A stretch of 64,000 bases of DNA from Takifugu bimaculatus (taxonomy: Eukaryota; Chordata; Actinopteri; Tetraodontiformes; Tetraodontidae): NCBI GenBank assembly GCA_004026145.2, contig CP034991.1, positions 17,833,741-17,897,740 of the forward strand, in the 5' to 3' direction. Below, piece by piece: positions 10,004 to 23,166 of the stretch. The notes beneath the pieces were generated by a model. It worked only from the letters and a program-made list of their open reading frames with translations, did not search any database and had not been told where the DNA came from. A program made the position numbers and the translations under genes. Within the stretch, counting starts at the first letter, position 1. Every line of letters begins with the position of its first letter.

Positions 10004-11849
10004 TCACGTCCTCAGTGGAGCTCCGATCTGGTGTCGACACAGCGGGCAGTTGCCAAACTCCAGGATGATTCTGCCGGCGCAGCTCTGACAGAGACACCGA
10101 TGACCACAAGTCAAAGTGTTGGTGGCCTCTCTTTCCATGCACACCACACAGTCTGTCCCCTCGTTATCTGTCAACAAAAGAGCGTTCACAAGGTTGACAT
10201 CAGAGCCGCGTTGTCGCAGGACAGCACCGTCGCTTCTCCGGGAACGACAGAAGCCACGTTTGGATGTTTGGACTGACCTGCTGGGAGCTTTCTGTGATGA
10301 CAGGACGTGTCCTCACAACTGGTCCTGTCAGGGGTCACGCTGCTGCGGCCAATATCAGGTAGGATGATGTGTTGAGGCGCAGGACAGGATCGCTTCGTAC
10401 GGAACCTTCCTCGTTTTTCTGAGCCTGTGTGGAAGAGCAGAGACATTAAACAGGCTGGTCTACTCTACCAGAGAAACATCCTGCAAATACCTTGAAACAA
10501 GAACAAGAAAAACAGGCTGCAGCAGCAGCAACAAGGTTGTTCTGGGCCAGTTGTGAACTCACCTTGGAGGTAAATGCAGCTTGTTTGTCCATAGATGTCA
10601 ATCATGGCCCACAGCGGCCTGCTGACATCGACTCCGCTGAGAATCTCCTCATCTCTGTTGCTGTTGTTGACGCGCATATACACCTTTCCTCCAGAAGATA
10701 CCCAGAACTTCAGCTCTGAACCGACCGTGCAGCAGGATTCATGCACAGCGATCCGCCCAGTGGCCCGGTTTCTGGGTGAGGTCGGGTATGGCCATGGGGG
10801 GGAGGGGCAGCCCTCTGGCTGCAGGGTGCACGTTGGTGAAGCCCAGGCGCAGGGCGCCGTGCCAGCCCGCTTGTAGTCGTCACCACCTTCAGATGGATCT
10901 TCTCCTGGATCCCCAGCGGGCGGCTGCTGAACACCAGGCCGTTTTTGAAGGTTGATCCGCCCCTCCTGGCGAGCCGACCGCCCTGACTCAGGCTGACCTT
11001 GTCTCCAAAGACCTGACAGTGGAAGGTCAGAGGGCCGAGGCAGGAACCACCACAGCGGTGGGACAGCATCGACTCCACACCTGCAACGGCACAAACCCAC
11101 TTAAAAATCTGCTGCCATCAACAAACGCTGCTTTTCTCTCTAAAAACACAAAGATTTGTTGTTCAAAAATGGGCCCATCCGCATCTGTGATGCTGCTTCC
11201 TGTAAATGCGGTGGAAGCAGATTCTCAGAACACAAACAGTCTTACCAGAAGCTGCAGACTTTTACTTTCATTTTGATTCACCGCAACTGATAACAACCAG
11301 TAATAACCCTTTACTGCTCGACGGCCCTAAGGTGTCGACAGAAGAAGTATGGTAACTATTGATGTGTCAGATGACCCAGTTAGAGGTTTGATGGGAACAC
11401 TTACACACATCATTCAGCACCTGCAGCTTCAGTTTCACCTTGTTAAATTAATTCACTTCTTCCAGTTATTTGAACTGGAAGCTGTTGAACACTTGACACC
11501 ATTTATTCCCAAACTAACTAGTCCCACAGTTGCTTCCTCTTTTTCTCTCTGATTGAATGGTGCTCATAAAGATAAGAGCCAACCTGCCGATCTTCTTTTT
11601 ACAGTTTTTAAGAGTATAAAGGAAATCTTAATGCTATTTCAAACAAGATCGACCTTCGTAGAACACCAACAGTAATGTGAGTGAGCCCATCAGCACCACA
11701 ACCATGTGGCTGAAAGTCCCAGGACGTTCCTGTTCTGTGCTTAAAAACCAGCCACAAACATGCAAAGCAGCGAGTGTCGATGAGATTCCAGCTGAAGCTC
11801 CCGAGATTCAAGTCTCACCAGAATAATGTGCGTCGGGATCCTTCGTCAT
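10004..11849 (-). pseudogene. neurl3-like: NEURL3-like copy 2, two frameshifts in the NHR exon
   Basis: Exons by homology are 11819-11849, 10563-11080, 10278-10424 and 10004-10167. All splice sites are intact, and the RING exon is open with all zinc ligands. Exon 2 is 518 nt instead of 516. Relative to the other copies it has one extra base near 10871 (GCTTGTAG for GCTGTAG) and one near 10752 (GATCCGCC for GATCGCC). The two insertions do not restore the frame, so the normal reading frame ends early, inside the NHR domain. Either this copy is a recent pseudogene or both are one-base consensus errors in C/T runs. It is the innermost copy of the array, 3' end facing copy 1, and its RING keeps the CGHRCLC form of copy 1 where copies 3 to 7 have CGHLCLC. 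Confidence 0.8.
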
Positions 11850-13300
11850 CCTGAGGACGTTGCTGCTGATGATCTGTTTGTAGATGATCTGTTGATAGTT
11901 GTGATGAAGAGGGAGTGGAGGCGCTATTTAAGACAGGCGCACGTGCTCCACCAACACAAACACTGGATGGGAGGGACCGAGGGCTGAGTCTAACTTTGGA
12001 AAAGTACCTGAAGTGCTGGGACTTTACTGTCCTGTGTGTGATTTCTTTTAAATCGTATTGTGGCGGTAATAAAACGCAATCATGAGGTCCGGACCATGAA
12101 GGCTATAAACATGTTTAGTTGATGCTGGAGCCTCAGTGGCTGCTGAACATTGAACATCTGTGCTGACTTTGAGCTTCCCTCACCTGAGACAGGCTCACCA
12201 CGACCACCAGCCCATCACAGCAATGGTCTATTGGCCCCCCCCCCCCCCCACCACACACACACACACCTTCATAATAGTGGTAATCACCGATGGAGAGATT
12301 AAAGTTGTTTTCTACATGTGTTTTGGACAGCCCGTGTCAGTCTGCAGAACGCTCTGAATTCTCTGTATCCACCACACCCAAAACGATATGGATCAAGATG
12401 GACCGACTGTTTTTTGGCTCTTTAGACTCTGCTGAAGCTGAAGGAAGCTTTAAGGAAGCGCCTCATGTTGTGAAACCTGTTTGTCATGTTTATCTCTCGT
12501 TACGGGCTATTTTACACAGGCTATTTTAGGTCACCTTCAGAACTCTTTCTTATATTGTCTGTGAAGGTTCTCAGTCATCCAGGTGATGGTGGTTCTGGTA
12601 GCTGAATGTAGCAGCTGGACTGTTGGAGTTTCTTGAAGACGTTTCATCACCTCTCATCCACGAGGCTTCACAAGTGGCTGCTAACGAACCCCATTGAGTC
12701 AGTGGAAGTTTCAACCAGCTGCATAATGAGGGCTGGAGCAGCCAACAACCAGGCCCCGACTGTTAATGGCCCATGAAGAGTATCTGGAACTCCCCAACAG
12801 TCAGAACTGAAGAAGCTTCTTGGATGAGAGGTGAAAGGTCTTCAAGAAACTCCAACAGTCCAGTTGCTGTGATTCAACTACCAGAATGATTTTCTTATAT
12901 TGTAGTTACAGATTAATGTTTCATCTGAAGGCATCACAACGTTTTGGTCCAGAAAGTGGTTCTGTGTGACACTTTTATATGAAGGAGTCACTTATCACAT
13001 GAAATAAAATTCTCAATCATGTTGTTTGTTTGTCTTTTAATGGAACATGTGTATTTATTTACAACATGGTTACATTGAACCATGTTAATATATTAACATA
13101 TTAGAGTTTCTTCATCTTTACACCAAGTCTTCACTGAAGCTCAGTCTTAAAGGTTTCACAGCTCTGGATAAAATCTTGCTTTTTACATTAACTATACATT
13201 TAGAGGAACTATACATATTGAGGGACTATACATATTGAGGAACTGTACATATTGAGGAACTGTACATTTAGAGTCTCTGAGCAGCTTCACAGCTTCGTCA

Positions 13301-15144
13301 TCACGTCCTCAGTGGAGCTCCGATCTGGTGTCGACACAGCGGGCAGTTGCCAAACTCCAGGATGATTCTGCCGGCGCAGCTCTGACAGAGACACAGATGA
13401 CCACAAGTCAAAGTGTTGGTGGCCTCTCTTTCCATGCACACCACACAGTCTGTCCCCTCGTTATCTGTCAACAAAAGAGCGTTCACAAGGTTGACATCAG
13501 AGCCGCGTTGTCGCAGGACAGCACCGTCGCTTCTCCGGGAACGACAGAAGCCACATTTGGATGTTTGGACTGACCTGCTGGGAGCTTTCTGTGATGACAG
13601 GACGTGTCCTCACAACTGGTCCTGTCAGGGGTCACGCTGCTGCGGCCAATATCAGGTAGGATGATGTGTTGAGGCGCAGGACAGGATCGCTTCGTAAGGA
13701 ACCTTCCTCGTTTTTCTGAGCCTGTGTGGAAGAGCAGAGACATTAAACAGGCTGGTCTACTCTACCAGAGAAACATCCTGCAAATACCTTGAAACAAGAA
13801 CAAGAAAAACAGGCTGCAGCAGCAGCAACAAGGTTGTTCTGGGCCAGTTGTGAACTCACCTTGGAGGTAAATGCAGCTTGTTTGTCCATAGATGTCAATC
13901 ATGGCCCACAGCGGCCTGCTGACATCGACTCCGCTGAGAATCTCCTCATCTCTGTTGCTGTTGTTGACGCGCATATACACCTTTCCTCCAGAAGATACCC
14001 AGAACTTCAGCTCTGAACCGACCGTGCAGCAGGATTCATGCACAGCGATCGCCCAGTGGCCCGGTTTCTGGGTGAGGTCGGGTATGGCCATGGGGGGGAG
14101 GGGCAGCCCTCTGGCTGCAGGGTGCACGTTGGTAAAGCCCAGGCGCAGGGCGCCGTGCCAGCCCGCTGTAGTCGTCACCACCTTCAGATGGATCTTCTCC
14201 TGGATCCCCAGCGGGCGGCTGCTGAACACCAGGCCGTTTTTGAAGGTTGATCCGCCCCTCCTGGCGAGCCGACCGCCCTGACTCAGGCTGACCTTGTCTC
14301 CAAAGACCTGACAGTGGAAGGTCAGAGGGCCGAGGCAGGAACCACCACAGCGGTGGGACAGCATCGACTCCACACCTGCAACGGCACAAACCCACTTAAA
14401 AATCTGCTGCCATCAACAAACGCTGCTTTTCTCTCTAAAAACACAAAGATTTGTTGTTCAAAAATGGGCCCATCCGCATCTGTGATGCTGCTTCCTGTAA
14501 ATGCGGTGGAAGCAGATTCTCAGAACACAAACAGTCTTACCAGAAGCTGCAGACTTTTACTTTCATTTTGATTCACCGCAACTGATAACAACCAGTAATA
14601 ACCCTTTACTGCTCGACGGCCCTAAGGTGTCGACAGAAGAAGTATGGTAACTATTGATGTGTCAGATGACCCAGTTAGAGGTTTGATGGGAACACTTACA
14701 CACATCATTCAGCACCTGCAGCTTCAGTTTCACCTTGTTAAATTAATTCACTTCTTCCAGTTATTTGAACTGGAAGCTGTTGAACACTTGACACCATTTA
14801 TTCCCAAACTAACTAGTCCCACAGTTGCTTCCTCTTTTTCTCTCTGATTGAATGGTGCTCATAAAGATAAGAGCCAACCTGCCGATCTTCTTTTTACAGT
14901 TTTTAAGAGTATAAAGGAAATCTTAATGCTATTTCAAACAAGATCGACCTTCGTAGAACACCAACAGTAATGTGAGTGAGCCCATCAGCACCACAACCAT
15001 GTGGCTGAAAGTCCCAGGACGTTCCTGTTCTGTGCTTAAAAACCAGCCACAAACATGCAAAGCAGCGAGTGTCGATGAGATTCCAGCTGAAGCTCCCGAG
15101 ATTCAAGTCTCACCAGAATAATGTGCGTCGGGATCCTTCGTCAT
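13301..15144 (-). CDS. neurl3-like: NEURL3-like E3 ubiquitin ligase, copy 3 (intact)
   Basis: Exons are 15114-15144, 13860-14375, 13575-13721 and 13301-13464 (31, 516, 147 and 164 nt, 285 aa). Structure and domains are as in copy 1: one NHR, then a C3HC4 RING with C238, C241, C252, H254, C258, C261, C272 and C275. In exon 3 it reads FLTKRS where copy 1 has FRTKRS. In the RING it reads CGHLCLC. Nothing disrupts the frame or the splice sites, and the E-box plus TATA-like promoter is present upstream of exon 1, so it should be expressed if the array is active. Confidence 0.87.
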
Positions 15145-15526
15145 CCTGAGGACGTTGCTGCTGATGATCTGTTTGTAGATGATCTGTTGATAGTTGTGAT
15201 GAAGAGGGAGTGGAGGCGCTATTTAAGACAGGCGCACGTGCTCCACCAACACAAACACTGGATGGGAGGGACCGAGGGCTGAGTCTAACTTTGGAAAAGT
15301 ACCTGAAGTGCTGGGACTTTACTGTCCTGTGTGTGATTTCTTTTAAATCGTATTGTGGCGGTAATAAAACGCAATCATGAGGTCCGGACCATGAAGGCTA
15401 TAAACATGTTTAGTTGATGCTGGAGCCTCAGTGGCTGCTGAACATTGAACATCTGTGCTGACTTTGAGCTTCCCTCACCTGAGACAGGCTCACCACGACC
15501 ACCAGCCCATCACAGCAATGGTCTAT

Positions 15527-15559
<33 letters not shown>

Positions 15560-16597
15560 ACACACACACCTTCATAATAGTGGTAATCACCGATGGAGAG
15601 ATTAAAGTTGTTTTCTACATGTGTTTTGGACAGCCCGTGTCAGTCTGCAGAACGCTCTGAATTCTCTGTATCCACCACACCCAAAACGATATGGATCAAG
15701 ATGGACCGACTGTTTTTTGGCTCTTTAGACTCTGCTGAAGCTGAAGGAAGCTTTAAGGAAGCGCCTCATGTTGTGAAACCTGTTTGTCATGTTTATCTCT
15801 CGTTACGGGCTATTTTACACAGGCTATTTTAGGTCACCTTCAGAACTCTTTCTTATATTGTCTGTGAAGGTTCTCAGTCATCCAGGTGATGGTGGTTCTG
15901 GTAGCTGAATGTAGCAGCTGGACTGTTGGAGTTTCTTGAAGACGTTTCACCTCTCATCCACGAGGCTTCACAAGTGGCTGCTAACGAACCCCATTGAGTC
16001 AGTGGAAGTTTCAACCAGCTGCATGAGGGCTGGAGCAGCCAACAACCAGGCCCCGACTGTTAATGGCCCATGAAGAGTATCTGGAACTCCCCAACAGTCA
16101 GAACTGAAGAAGCTTCTTGGATGAGAGGTGAAAGGTCTTCAAGAAACTCCAACAGTCCAGTTACTGTGATTCAACTACCAGAATGATTTTCTTATATTGT
16201 AGTTACAGATTAATGTTTCATCTGAAGGCATCACAACGTTTTGGTCCAGAAAGTGGTTCTGTGTGACACTTTTATATGAAGGAGTCACTTATCACATGAA
16301 ATAAAATTCTCAATCATGTTGTTTGTTTGTCTTTTAATGGAACATGTGTATTTATTTACAACATGGTTACATTGAACCATGTTAATATATTAACATATTA
16401 GAGTTTCTTCATCTTTACACCAAGTCTTCACTGAAGCTCAGTCTTAAAGGTTTCACAGCTCTGGATAAAATCTTGCTTTTTACATTAACTATACATTTAG
16501 AGGAACTATACATATTGAGGGACTATACATATTGAGGAACTGTACATATTGAGGAACTGTACATTTAGAGTCTCTGAGCAGCTTCACAGCTTCGTCA

Positions 16598-18441
16598 TCA
16601 CGTCCTCAGTGGAGCTCCGATCTGGTGTTGACACAGCGGGCAGTTGCCAAACTCCAGGATGATTCTGCCGGCGCAGCTCTGACAGAGACACAGATGACCA
16701 CAAGTCAAAGTGTTGGTGGCCTCTCTTTCCATGCACACCACACAGTCTGTCCCCTCGTTATCTGTCAACAAAAGAGCGTTCACAAGGTTGACATCAGAGC
16801 CGCGTTGTCGCAGGACAGCACCGTCGCTTCTCCGGGAACGACAGAAGCCACATTTGGATGTTTGGACTGACCTGCTGGGAGCTTTCTGTGATGACAGGAC
16901 GTGTCCTCAAAACTGGTCCTGTCAGGGGTCACGCTGCTGCGGCCAATATCAGGTAGGATGATGTGTTGAGGCGCAGGACAGGATCGCTTCGTACAGAACC
17001 CTTCTCGTTTTTCTGAGCCTGTGTGGAAGAGCAGAGACATTAAACAGGCTGGTCTACTCTACCAGAGAAACATCCTGCAAATACCTTGAAACAAGAACAA
17101 GAAAAACAGGCTGCAGCAGCAGCAACAAGGTTGTTCTGGGCCAGTTGTGAACTCACCTTGGAGGTAAATGCAGCTTGTTTGTCCATAGATGTCAATCATG
17201 GCCCACAGCGGCCTGCTGACATCGACTCCGCTGAGAATCTCCTCATCTCTGTTGCTGTTGTTGACGCGCATATACACCTTTCCTCCAGAAGATACCCAGA
17301 ACTTCAGCTCTGAACCGACCGTGCAGCAGGATTCATGCACAGCGACCGCCCAGTGGCCCGGTTTCTGGGTGAGGTCGGGTATGGCCATGGGGGGGAGGGG
17401 CAGCCCTCTGGCTGCAGGGTGCACGTTGGTAAAGCCCAGGCGCAGGGCGCCGTGCCAGCCCGCTGTAGTCGTCACCACCTTCAGATGGATCTTCTCCTGG
17501 ATCCCCAGCGGGCGGCTGCTGAACACCAGGCCGTTTTTGAAGGTTGATCCGCCCCTCCTGGCGAGCCGACCGCCCTGACTCAGGCTGACCTTGTCTCCAA
17601 AGACCTGACAGTGGAAGGTCAGAGGGCCGAGGCAGGAACCACCACAGCGGTGGGACAGCATCGACTCCACACCTGCAACGGCACAAACCCACTTAAAAAT
17701 CTGCTGCCATCAACAAACGCTGCTTTTCTCTCTAAAAACACAAAGATTTGTTGTTCAAAAATGGGCCCATCCGCATCTGTGATGCTGCTTCCTGTAAATG
17801 CGGTGGAAGCAGATTCTCAGAACACAAACAGTCTTACCAGAAGCTGCAGACTTTTACTTTCATTTTGATTCACCGCAACTGATAACAACCAGTAATAACC
17901 CTTTACTGCTCGACGGCCCTAAGGTGTCGACAGAAGAAGTATGGTAACTATTGATGTGTCAGATGACCCAGTTAGAGGTTTGATGGGAACACTTACACAC
18001 ATCATTCAGCACCTGCAGCTTCAGTTTCACCTTGTTAAATTAATTCACTTCTTCCAGTTATTTGAACTGGAAGCTGTTGAACACTTGACACCATTTATTC
18101 CCAAACTAACTAGTCCCACAGTTGCTTCCTCTTTTTCTCTCTGATTGAATGGTGCTCATAAAGATAAGAGCCAACCTGCCGATCTTCTTTTTACAGTTTT
18201 TAAGAGTATAAAGGAAATCTTAATGCTATTTCAAACAAGATCGACCTTCGTAGAACACCAACAGTAATGTGAGTGAGCCCATCAGCACCACAACCATGTG
18301 GCTGAAAGTCCCAGGACGTTCCTGTTCTGTGCTTAAAAACCAGCCACAAACATGCAAAGCAGCGAGTGTCGATGAGATTCCAGCTGAAGCTCCCGAGATT
18401 CAAGTCTCACCAGAATAATGTGCGTCGGGATCCTTCGTCAT
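16598..18441 (-). CDS. neurl3-like: NEURL3-like E3 ubiquitin ligase, copy 4 (intact, RING variant)
   Basis: Exons are 18411-18441, 17157-17672, 16872-17018 and 16598-16761, 285 aa, with all splice sites intact. Copy-specific changes are R276Q right after the last RING cysteine pair (CPLCQHQI for CPLCRHQI), a Cys to Phe change in the exon 3 linker (RTSFEDTS), and the linker form KREGFCTKRS, which it shares with copy 7 only. The residue after the last zinc ligand often contacts the E2 enzyme in RING ligases, so R276Q could alter activity; this is inference. The shared linker haplotype of copies 4 and 7 suggests exchange between non-adjacent units. Confidence 0.86.
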
Positions 18442-19876
18442 CCTGAGGACGTTGCTGCTGATGATCTGTTTGTAGATGATCTGTTGATAGTTGTGATGAA
18501 GAGGGAGTGGAGGCGCTATTTAAGACAGGCGCACGTGCTCCACCAACACAAACACTGGATGGGAGGGACCGAGGGCTGAGTCTAACTTTGGAAAAGTACC
18601 TGAAGTGCTGGGACTTTACTGTCCTGTGTGTGATTTCTTTTAAATCGTATTGTGGCGGTAATAAAACGCAATCATGAGGTCCGGACCATGAAGGCTATAA
18701 ACATGTTTAGTTGATGCTGGAGCCTCAGTGGCTGCTGAACATTGAACATCTGTGCTGACTTTGAGCTTCCCTCACCTGAGACAGGCTCACCACGACCACC
18801 AGCCCATCACAGCAATGGTCTATTGCCCCCCCCCCCCCACACACACACCTTCATAATAGTGGTAATCACCGATGGAGAGATTAAAGTTGTTTTCTACATG
18901 TGTTTTGGACAGCCCGTGTCAGTCTGCAGAACGCTCTGAATTCTCTGTATCCACCACACCCAAAACGATATGGATCAAGATGGACCGACTGTTTTTTGGC
19001 TCTTTAGACTCTGCTGAAGCTGAAGGAAGCTTTAAGGAAGCGCCTCATGTTGTGAAACCTGTTTGTCATGTTTATCTCTCGTTACGGGCTATTTTACACA
19101 GGCTATTTTAGGTCACCTTCAGAACTCTTTCTTATATTGTCTGTGAAGGTTCTCAGTCATCCAGGTGATGGTGGTTCTGGTAGCTGAATGTAGCAGCTGG
19201 ACTGTTGGAGTTTCTTGAAGACGTTTCACCTCTCATCCACGAGGCTTCACAAGTGGCTGCTAACGAACCCCATTGAGTCAGTGGAAGTTTCAACCAGCTG
19301 CATGAGGGCTGGAGCAGCCAACAACCAGGCCCCGACTGTTAATGGCCCATGAAGAGTATCTGGAACTCCCCAACAGTCAGAACTGAAGAAGCTTCTTGGA
19401 TGAGAGGTGAAAGGTCTTCAAGAAACTCCAACAGTCCAGTTGCTGTGATTCAACTACCAGAATGATTTTCTTATATTGTAGTTACAGATTAATGTTTCAC
19501 CTGAAGGCATCACAAAGTTTTGGTCCAGAAAGTGGTTCTGTGTGACACTTTTATATGAAGGAGTCACTTATCACATGAAATAAAATACTTAATCATGTTG
19601 TTTGTTTGTCTTTTAATGGAACATGTGTATTTATTTACAACATGGTTACATTGAACCATGTTAATATATTAACATATTAGAGTTTCTTCATCTTTACACC
19701 AAGTCTTCACTGAAGCTCAGTCTTAAAGGTTTCACAGCTCTGGATAAAATCTTGCTTTTTACATTAACTATACATTTAGAGGAACTATACATATTGAGGA
19801 ACTATACATATTGAGGAACTATACATATTGAGGAACTGTACATTTAGAGTCTCTGAGCAGCTTCACAGCTTCGTCA

Positions 19877-21721
19877 TCACGTCCTCAGTGGAGCTCCGAT
19901 CTGGTGTCGACACAGCGGGCAGTTGCCAAACTCCAGGATGATTCTGCCGGCGCAGCTCTGACAGAGACACAGATGACCACAAGTCAAAGTGTTGGTGGCC
20001 TCTCTTTCCATGCACACCACACAGTCTGTCCCCTCGTTATCTGTCAACAAAAGAGCGTTCACAAGGTTGACATCAGAGCCGCGTTGTCGCAGGACAGCAC
20101 CGTCGCTTCTCCGGGAACAACAGAAGCCACATTTGGATGTTTGGACTGACCTGCTGGGAGCTTTCTGTGATGACAGGACGTGTCCTCAGAACTGGTCCTG
20201 TCAGGGGTCACGCTGCTGCGGCCAATATCAGGTAGGATGATGTGTTGAGGCGCAGGACAGGATCGCTTCGTAAGGAACCCTTCCTCGTTTTTCTGAGCCT
20301 GTGTGGAAGAGCAGAGACATTAAACAGGCTGGTCTACTCTACCAGAGAAACATCCTGCAAATACCTTGAAACAAGAACAAGAAAAACAGGCTGCAGCAGC
20401 AGCAACAAGGTTGTTCTGGGCCAGTTGTGAACTCACCTTGGAGGTAAATGCAGCTTGTTTGTCCATAGATGTCAATCATGGCCCACAGCGGCCTGCTGAC
20501 ATCGACTCCGCTGAGAATCTCCTCATCTCTGTTGCTGTTGTTGACGCGCATATACACCTTTCCTCCAGAAGATACCCAGAACTTCAGCTCTGAACCGACC
20601 GTGCAGCAGGATTCATGCACAGCGATCGCCCAGTGGCCCGGTTTCTGGGTGAGGTCGGGTATGGCCATGGGGGGGAGGGGCAGCCCTCTGGCTGCAGGGT
20701 GCACGTTGGTAAAGCCCAGGCGCAGGGCGCCGTGCCAGCCCGCTGTAGTCGTCACCACCTTCAGATGGATCTTCTCCTGGATCCCCAGCGGGCGGCTGCT
20801 GAACACCAGGCCGTTTTTGAAGGTTGATCCGCCCCTCCTGGCGAGCCGACCGCCCTGACTCAGGCTGACCTTGTCTCCAAAGACCTGACAGTGGAAGGTC
20901 AGAGGGCCGAGGCAGGAACCACCACAGCGGTGGGACAGCATCGACTCCACACCTGCAACGGCACAAACCCACTTAAAAATCTGCTGCCATCAACAAACGC
21001 TGCTTTTCTCTCTAAAAACACAAAGATTTGTTGTTCAAAAATGGGCCCATCCGCATCTGTGATGCTGCTTCCTGTAAATGCGGTGGAAGCAGATTCTCAG
21101 AACACAAACAGTCTTACCAGAAGCTGCAGACTTTTACTTTCATTTTGATTCACCGCAACTGATAACAACCAGTAATAACCCTTTACTGCTCGACGGCCCT
21201 AAGGTGTCGACAGAAGAAGTATGGTAACTATTGATGTGTCAGATGACCCAGTTAGAGGTTTGATGGGAACACTTACACACATCATTCAGCACCTGCAGCT
21301 TCAGTTTCACCTTGTTAAATTAATTCACTTCTTCCAGTTATTTGAACTGGAAGCTGTTGAACACTTGACACCATTTATTCCCAAACTAACTAGTCCCACA
21401 GTTGCTTCCTCTTTTTCTCTCTGATTGAATGGTGCTCATAAAGATAAGAGCCAACCTGCCGATCTTCTTTTTACAGTTTTTAAGAGTATAAAGGAAATCT
21501 TAATGCTATTTCAAACAAGATCGACCTTCGTAGAACACCAACAGTAATGTGAGTGAGCCCATCAGCACCACAACCATGTGGCTGAAAGTCCCAGGACGTT
21601 CCTGTTCTGTGCTTAAAAACCAGCCACAAACATGCAAAGCAGCGAGTGTCGATGAGATTCCAGCTGAAGCTCCCGAGATTCAAGTCTCACCAGAATAATG
21701 TGCGTCGGGATCCTTCGTCAT
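19877..21721 (-). pseudogene. neurl3-like: NEURL3-like copy 5, frameshift in the linker exon
   Basis: Exons by homology are 21691-21721, 20437-20952, 20151-20298 and 19877-20040. Exon 3 is 148 nt instead of 147, because an extra C sits near 20279 (GGAACCCTTCC against GGAACCTTCC in copies 3 and 6). The shift leads to a stop within exon 3 and removes the RING, leaving an NHR-only product if translated. A RING-less NHR protein could still bind substrate, so a dominant-negative role is conceivable but unproven. The extra base is in a C run, so a consensus error is equally possible. The NHR and RING exons are otherwise intact. Confidence 0.8.
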
Positions 21722-23166
21722 CCTGAGGACGTTGCTGCTGATGATCTGTTTGTAGATGATCTGTTGATAGTTGTGATGAAGAGGGAGTGGAGGCGCTATT
21801 TAAGACAGGCGCACGTGCTCCACCAACACAAACACTGGATGGGAGGGACCGAGGGCTGAGTCTAACTTTGGAAAAGTACCTGAAGTGCTGGGACTTTACT
21901 GTCCTGTGTGTGATTTCATTTAAATCGTATTGTGGCGGTAATAAAACGCAATCATGAGGTCCGGACCATGAAGGCTATAAACATGTTTAGTTGATGCTGG
22001 AGCCTCAGTGGCTGCTGAACATTGAACATCTGTGCTGACTTTGAGCTTCCCTCACCTGAGACAGGCTCACCACGACCACCAGCCCATCACAGCAATGGTC
22101 TATTGCCCCCCCCCCCCCCCCCCCCACACACACACACCTTCATAATAGTGGTAATCACCGATGGAGAGATTAAAGTTGTTTTCTACATGTGTTTTGGACA
22201 GCCCGTGTCAGTCTGCAGAACGCTCTGAATTCTCTGTATCCACCACACCCAAAACGATATGGATCAAGATGGACCGACTGTTTTTTGGCTCTTTAGACTC
22301 TGCTGAAGCTGAAGGAAGCTTTAAGGAAGCGCCTCATGTTGTGAAACCTGTTTGTCATGTTTATCTCTCGTTACGGGCTATTTTACACAGGCTATTTTAG
22401 GTCACCTTCAGAACTCTTTCTTATATTGTCTGTGAAGGTTCTCAGTCATCCAGGTGATGGTGGTTCTGGTAGCTGAATGTAGCAGCTGGACTGTTGGAGT
22501 TTCTTGAAGACGTTTCACCTCTCATCCACGAGGCTTCACAAGTGGCTGCTAACGAACCCCATTGAGTCAGTGGAAGTTTCAACCAGCTGCATGAGGGCTG
22601 GAGCAGCCAACAACCAGGCCCCGACTGTTAATGGCCCATGAAGAGTATCTGGAACTCCCCAACAGTCAGAACTGAAGAAGCTTCTTGGATGAGAGGTGAA
22701 AGGTCTTCAAGAAACTCCAACAGTCCAGTTGCTGTGATTCAACTACCAGAATGATTTTCTTATATTGTAGTTACAGATTAATGTTTCACCTGAAGGCATC
22801 ACAAAGTTTTGGTCCAGAAAGTGGTTCTGTGTGACACTTTTATATGAAGGAGTCACTTATCACATGAAATAAAATACTTCAATCATGTTGTTTGTTTGTC
22901 TTTTAATGGAACATGTGTATTTATTTACAACATGGTTACATTGAACCATGTTAATATATTAACATATTAGAGTTTCTTCATCTTTACACCAAGTCTTCAC
23001 TGAAGCTCAGTCTTAAAGGTTTCACAGCTCTGGATAAAATCTTGCTTTTTACATTAACTATACATTTAGAGGAACTATACATATTGAGGAACTATACATA
23101 TTGAGGAACTATACATATTGAGGAACTGTACATTTAGAGTCTCTGAGCAGCTTCACAGCTTCGTCA

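Noticed and set aside
12290..12529. 79-codon frame repeated in the spacer of five array units (MERLKLFSTCV...)
   Set aside because: It is identical only because the units are duplicates. In the first unit (8999-9268) it has diverged without codon-type constraint, it has no domain, and no splice or promoter context supports it.
13892..14281. 129-codon + strand frame antisense to the NHR exon, present in most copies
   Set aside because: It is the antisense shadow of a GC-rich coding exon and its conservation follows from the real gene.
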